From positions 1 through 17,403 of the forward strand of contig JAEXAG010000169.1 in NCBI GenBank assembly GCA_023394655.1: DNA of 17,403 nucleotides, given 5' to 3'. This document shows positions 13,883 through 17,403 of the stretch, one piece after another. A program made the position numbers and the translations under genes. Every line of letters begins with the position of its first letter. Position 1 is the first letter of the stretch. Source of the DNA: Pseudomonadota bacterium. Its GTDB lineage: Bacteria > Pseudomonadota > Gammaproteobacteria > Xanthomonadales > Xanthomonadaceae. The notes beneath the pieces were generated by a model. That model saw only the letters and a list, made by a program, of their open reading frames with translations. It was not told where the DNA came from and ran no database searches.

Positions 13883-14668
13883 TTACTTCACCGCGTCGGC
13901 GCAACCGCTGTAGGTGCTGTTGCCGTAGCTGAGCGTGGCCACGAACTCGCGATCGGTCTTGCCGTTCGCATCGCCGGCCTTGTCGCAGCGGGTGCGGCCA
14001 TCGATGGTCAGCACGAACTCGACGTCGCCGTCCTTGCCGCTGAACTCCACGCCCTTGGAGTACGGCGCGCGATCGGCCTTGACGGTGGTGAAGCCCGGAT
14101 CGACGCGCGCGTGTTCCGGCACGTCCAGCTTCACGTTCTCGCCATCCACCTCGGCCCGCCATGCCGGCGAGAAGCCGTTGGCGCTGAACCGGGTGTACGG
14201 ACCGGCGTCCGCCCCGGCGACCATCTCGGGATTGCCGTCCTCGGCCGGCATCAGGTCCGATGCGGGCGCCGCGCAGCCGCGATAGGTCTGCCCGGCCAGG
14301 GTCATCCGCGCGCTGTAGGGATGGGTGGCATCGGACATGCCATCGCTGCAGTTGCCGCGGACGATGGTCAGGCTGACATCGTCGCCGGTGTAGCGGATGC
14401 CACCGGCATCCTCGCTGCGCGTGGCGGCATAGGCGGTGCCTTCGCTGTTGTCCGGCGTGGTGAAGACGAGCTTGCCGTCACCCGTGTCGCGCATTTCCCA
14501 GAACGGCTCGTTACCGAACGCACGCATGGCGATGGCCGGGGCCGGGGCCGGCTCGGAAGTCGTCGGTGCCGGCGTGGCATCGGTCGCGTCTTCGACTGCG
14601 GCGGGCGCACCGGGCTGGCAGGCGGCCAGGGCGATCGAAATCGGGAGAATCAATGCGATACGGCGCAT
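13883..14668 (-). CDS. Lipoprotein with two tandem copies of a COG3650-like domain
   Basis: The 261-residue product has a lipoprotein signal with lipobox LAAC (C17) and a Pro/Ala/Thr/Glu-rich linker (20-47) after it. Two related domains follow. The first (about 49-134) opens FGNEPFWEMRDTGDGKLVF and closes YSARMTLAGQTYRGCAAP, with C107 and C132. The second (about 161-258) opens FSANGFSPAWRAEVDGENV and closes FVATLSYGNSTYSGCADA, with C228 and C256. The GNEPFW opening and the final YxGCA are typical of the COG3650 family found in periplasmic lipoproteins of unknown role; HslJ- or MliC-like folds are also possible. The ATG at 14668 has an AAGGA site 7 nt upstream. A separate promoter candidate lies at 14700-14727. 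Confidence 0.85.
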   Translation of the reverse strand: MRRIALILPISIALAACQPGAPAAVEDATDATPAPTTSEPAPAPAIAMRAFGNEPFWEMRDTGDGKLVFTTPDNSEGTAYAATRSEDAGGIRYTGDDVSLTIVRGNCSDGMSDATHPYSARMTLAGQTYRGCAAPASDLMPAEDGNPEMVAGADAGPYTRFSANGFSPAWRAEVDGENVKLDVPEHARVDPGFTTVKADRAPYSKGVEFSGKDGDVEFVLTIDGRTRCDKAGDANGKTDREFVATLSYGNSTYSGCADAVK

Positions 14669-14699
14669 CGGCAGGTCCTTCTGTTGATGAAGGCTTGAC

Positions 14700-14727
14700 C
14701 ATATATCGGTGTCCGTGACCGTTGCAA
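14700..14727 (-). promoter_or_regulatory. Candidate sigma-70 promoter of the lipoprotein gene
   Basis: On the minus strand TTGCAA (14727 back to 14722) and TATATG (14705 back to 14700) are 16 bp apart, in an AT-rich patch. The -35 touches the end of the ferritin-like gene. Confidence 0.55.
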
Positions 14728-15540
14728 TCAAGGCATGCCCAACGCTTGCAGGCTGGACAGCTCCTCTTCATCGAACCCCGCCTCGCGCCGCGCCGGCAGG
14801 TTGAACGGGCCGTGCAGAACGCCACCGGCATATTGCCCGAGCAGTTCGCGGAAACGCCGCCGCGGCTCGATCCCGGCGCGCTCGCAATGCCAGCGATACC
14901 AGCGCGTGCCCGCGGCGACATGCGCCACTTCTTCGCGCAGGATCACTTCGAGGATGTCGGCGGTGGCATCGTCGCCGAGCGATCGCAGCTTCGCGATCAT
15001 CCCCGGCGTCACGTCCAGGCCGCGCGCTTCCAGCACGCGCGGCACCAGCGCCATCCGCGCGAGGCCATCGTGCGCGGTCCTGGCCGCCATCTCCCAGAGC
15101 CCGTTGTGCGCATCGAAATCGCCGTAGTCGCGGCCGAAATCGCGCAGGCGCGCGCGCAGCATTTCGAAGTGCCGCGCCTCGTCTTCGGCCACCTGCACCC
15201 AGTCGGCGTAGTAATCCGGCGGCATGTCGCGGAAGCGCCAGATCGCATCGCAGGCCAGGTCGATGGCGTTGAACTCGATGTGGGCGACGGCGTGGATGAA
15301 GGCGGCACGGCCCTCGTCGCTACCGAAGCCGCGGCGCGGCAACTCGCGCGGATGCACCAGGCGTGGCCGCTCCGGGCGCTCGCAGCTGCACTCGAGCGAA
15401 GGAGGCGGCGATCCTTCCGGCACCGCGAGCCGGCCATCGTGGAAATCGCGGGCCATCCGGCGTGCGGCGACCGGCTTGGCATCGATGCCCGCGCTGTCGA
15501 GCACCGCGCGGGCAGCATCGAACAGGTTCATCGCATCCAT
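14728..15540 (-). CDS. Ferritin-like DUF455 family protein
   Basis: The 270-residue product belongs to the DUF455 (COG2833) group of predicted di-iron, ferritin-like four-helix proteins. Visible metal-ligand candidates are E89 in AHIEFNAIDLA, E121 and H124 in EDEARHFEML, and E203/E204 with H207 in REEVAHVAAG, with a further Glu near E150. These fit a ferritin-like carboxylate-bridged centre. The catalytic role of the family is not established to my knowledge. It begins 4 bp after the purF stop and is probably read from the purF transcript. ATG 15531 is an alternative start three codons in. The overall length and the conserved PERPRLVHPRELPRRG stretch are typical. Confidence 0.85.
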   Translation of the reverse strand: MDAMNLFDAARAVLDSAGIDAKPVAARRMARDFHDGRLAVPEGSPPPSLECSCERPERPRLVHPRELPRRGFGSDEGRAAFIHAVAHIEFNAIDLACDAIWRFRDMPPDYYADWVQVAEDEARHFEMLRARLRDFGRDYGDFDAHNGLWEMAARTAHDGLARMALVPRVLEARGLDVTPGMIAKLRSLGDDATADILEVILREEVAHVAAGTRWYRWHCERAGIEPRRRFRELLGQYAGGVLHGPFNLPARREAGFDEEELSSLQALGMP

Positions 15541-15544
15541 CCGC

Positions 15545-17011
15545 TCAAACGCGGCGGCTGGCCTTCGCCGCGTCGGAACGCTGGGCCTGCAGTTCGTCCA
15601 GATAACCCTCGCCCACGCCGGTCACGTATTCGCCGGAGAAACACGAAGTGTCGAAGCGCATGCCCGGATGCTTCGGACCGGCGACCGCGCTCTCGAGATC
15701 CTCAATGTCCTGGTACACCAGCCAGTCGCAGCCGATCAGCTCGCGGATCGCTTCCACGTCGCGGCCGTAGGCGATCAGCTCGGTCGGGGTCGGCATGTCG
15801 ATGCCGTAGATGTTGGGATGGCGCACCGGCGGCGCCGCCGAGGCGAGATACACCTTCTTCGCGCCGGCATCGCGCGCCATCTGCACGATCTGCTGGCTGG
15901 TGGTGCCGCGCACGATGGAATCGTCCACCAGCAGCACCACGCGGTTGCGGAACTCCAGCGGGATCGGGTTCAGCTTGCGGCGCACCGATTTCGCGCGCTC
16001 GCCCTGGCCCGGCATGATGAAGGTGCGGCCGACGTAGCGGTTCTTGATGAAGCCTTCGCGGTACTTCACGCCGAGCACGTTGGCGATCTCCAACGCGGCA
16101 TCGCGGCTGGTATCCGGGATCGGGATGATGGTGTCGATGTCGTGGTCGGGGCGTTCGCGCAGGATCTTCTCGCCCAGTGCCACACCCATGCGCATCCGCG
16201 CCTTGTGCACCGAGATGTTGTCGATCATCGAATCCGGCCGCGCGAAATACACGTGTTCGAACACGCAGGGACGCGGCAGCACGTCATCCGCGCAGATGTG
16301 CGCGTGCAGCTTTCCATCCTCGGTGACGACGATGGCCTCGCCGGCGGCGACATCGCGCACGCGCTCGAAGCCGATCAGGTCGAGCGCCACCGATTCCGAG
16401 GCCAGCGCGTACTCGTCGCCCTGCTCGCTGCTGCGCTTGCCGAGCACCAGCGGGCGGATCGCGTTCGGGTCGCGGAAGGCGACCAGCCCGAGGCCCATCA
16501 CCATGCAGACCACCGCGAAGCCACCCTTGGCGCGGCGCATCACGCCCTCGACGGCACGGAACGCGGCCTGCGGATCGAGTCCGTCCTGCGAGGCCAGCTC
16601 GTGCGCGAACACGTTGAGCAGCACTTCCGAATCGGATTGGGTGTTGACGCTGCGGCGATCCTGCTCGAACACCTCGCGGCGCAGAGCCTCGGTGTTGATC
16701 AGGTTGCCGTTGTGCGCCAGCGCGATGCCGTAGGGCGAATTGACGTAGAAGGGCTGGGCCTCGTCGCTGCCCTCGCTGCCGGCGGTCGGGTAGCGGCAGT
16801 GGGCGATGCCGATGTTGCCCTTCAGGAGCGACATCATTCCGGCGTCGAACACGTCGCTGACCAGGCCGTTGCCTTTCTCGACGCGCAACTGGCGGCCATT
16901 GCTGGTGGCGATGCCCGCGGCATCCTGGCCGCGATGCTGGAGGACGGTCAGGCCGTCGTAGAGACGGGCCGCCACCTCGGAATGGCTGACGATGCCGACG
17001 ATGCCGCACAT
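15545..17011 (-). CDS. purF: Amidophosphoribosyltransferase
   Basis: PurF makes 5-phosphoribosylamine from PRPP and glutamine, the committed step of purine synthesis. The 488-residue product starts MCGIVGIV, so after Met removal C2 is the glutaminase nucleophile; there is no propeptide, as in the E. coli enzyme. Glutaminase motifs include LQHRGQDAAGI, GHCRYPTAGS-like IAHCRYPTAGS and LAHNGNLIN. The phosphoribosyltransferase half carries the PRPP loop VVLLVDDSIVRGTT (358-371). No cysteine set for an Fe-S cluster of the Bacillus type is seen. The start has GGAG 9 nt upstream. The DUF455 gene follows directly. No PurR-type operator is apparent upstream. Confidence 0.97.
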   Translation of the reverse strand: MCGIVGIVSHSEVAARLYDGLTVLQHRGQDAAGIATSNGRQLRVEKGNGLVSDVFDAGMMSLLKGNIGIAHCRYPTAGSEGSDEAQPFYVNSPYGIALAHNGNLINTEALRREVFEQDRRSVNTQSDSEVLLNVFAHELASQDGLDPQAAFRAVEGVMRRAKGGFAVVCMVMGLGLVAFRDPNAIRPLVLGKRSSEQGDEYALASESVALDLIGFERVRDVAAGEAIVVTEDGKLHAHICADDVLPRPCVFEHVYFARPDSMIDNISVHKARMRMGVALGEKILRERPDHDIDTIIPIPDTSRDAALEIANVLGVKYREGFIKNRYVGRTFIMPGQGERAKSVRRKLNPIPLEFRNRVVLLVDDSIVRGTTSQQIVQMARDAGAKKVYLASAAPPVRHPNIYGIDMPTPTELIAYGRDVEAIRELIGCDWLVYQDIEDLESAVAGPKHPGMRFDTSCFSGEYVTGVGEGYLDELQAQRSDAAKASRRV

Positions 17012-17068
17012 GGGATTTCGCTCCGGAGCTGAGGCGTGTGAAACGGGATGCCGTGCCGAAAGGCCGCG

Positions 17069-17403
17069 TCAGGGATGGGGGCGGACCATGCCGCCGACGC
17101 CCAGCCTGGATTGCGCCTGCGCCTGCAGGCGCTCGGCGGCTTCGCGGTCCGCCACCGGACCGATGCGCACCCGCGTGCGCGGGCCATCGGCGGTGTTCAC
17201 GGTTTCGGTGAAAGCGGAAAGCCCCGCGGCACGCGCCCTGTCGCGCAGCGCGGTGGCCGCCGCGGCATCGGCGAAGGCGCCCAGCTGCACGGCGAAGCCG
17301 GTGTTGGCAGCGGCCGGAGCCGCCGGTCGCGGCGCCGGTACGGGCGCCGGCTTCGGCTCGGGCTTCGGCGCGGCGACGACCGGGGCCGGCTTGGGTTCCG
17401 GCT
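17069..17403 (-). CDS. SPOR-domain protein (DedD-like), C-terminal part only
   Basis: The open frame enters from beyond the window edge and ends at 17069, so only the C-terminal 110 or so residues are seen. A Pro/Ala/Lys/Glu-rich linker (PAPKPEPKPAP type) leads into a SPOR domain, FAVQLGAFADAAAATALRDR, SAFTETV, PRTRVRIGPVADREAAERLQAQ, which binds denuded glycan at the division septum. Such a linker fits the DedD or FtsN-like class with an N-terminal transmembrane helix outside the window. In E. coli dedD lies near purF with cvpA between; here cvpA is absent from the 57-bp gap. A stop and no clear terminator follow. Confidence 0.88.
   Translation of the reverse strand, partial: PEPKPAPVVAAPKPEPKPAPVPAPRPAAPAAANTGFAVQLGAFADAAAATALRDRARAAGLSAFTETVNTADGPRTRVRIGPVADREAAERLQAQAQSRLGVGGMVRPHP

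Overview
The window reads as chromosomal DNA of a high-GC gammaproteobacterium of the Xanthomonadaceae/Lysobacteraceae type (Lysobacter, Luteimonas, Thermomonas or a relative). This rests on GC-rich codon third positions, the THX ribosomal protein, an E. coli-type PurF, LpxH (so a Gram-negative with lipid A), a zinc TonB receptor and a xanthomonad-style HutF/HutI pair. No exact genus can be read from the sequence. Gene density is high, all intergenic gaps are under about 220 bases, and there are no rRNA or tRNA genes, IS elements, CRISPR arrays or phage genes.

Layout. 1-2393: a small exported protein of unknown role (minus), divergent from an NPP-type phosphodiesterase lipoprotein (plus). A short leftover of an AlkA-like DNA glycosylase follows, joined by ATGA overlap to an intact O6-methylguanine-DNA methyltransferase. 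2400-5126: a minus-strand operon of ECF sigma factor, four-helix membrane protein (candidate anti-sigma) and periplasmic serine hydrolase with two C-terminal repeats. 5196-7885: histidine degradation, with hutF (minus) divergent from a possible small membrane ORF and hutI (plus). HutF plus HutI implies the route through N-formylglutamate. A strong terminator separates hutI from the THX gene.

8277-11543 is the most coherent regulatory unit: a MerC-like membrane protein and a ZnuD-like TonB receptor diverge from an AT-rich promoter holding a perfect 7+11+7 dyad, and a Zur-type Fur-family repressor sits convergently behind the receptor. The receptor has three histidine clusters. Together these look like a zinc-starvation module. 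11621-13816: gltX and lpxH, divergent housekeeping genes. 13883-17403 (minus): a lipoprotein made of two copies of one domain, a DUF455 ferritin-like protein, purF, and the C-terminal end of a SPOR-domain protein that continues off the window.

I found no clear previously undescribed system. The best candidates for follow-up are the zinc module with its dyad, the ECF sigma/membrane/serine-hydrolase operon, and the decayed alkA end in front of ogt.
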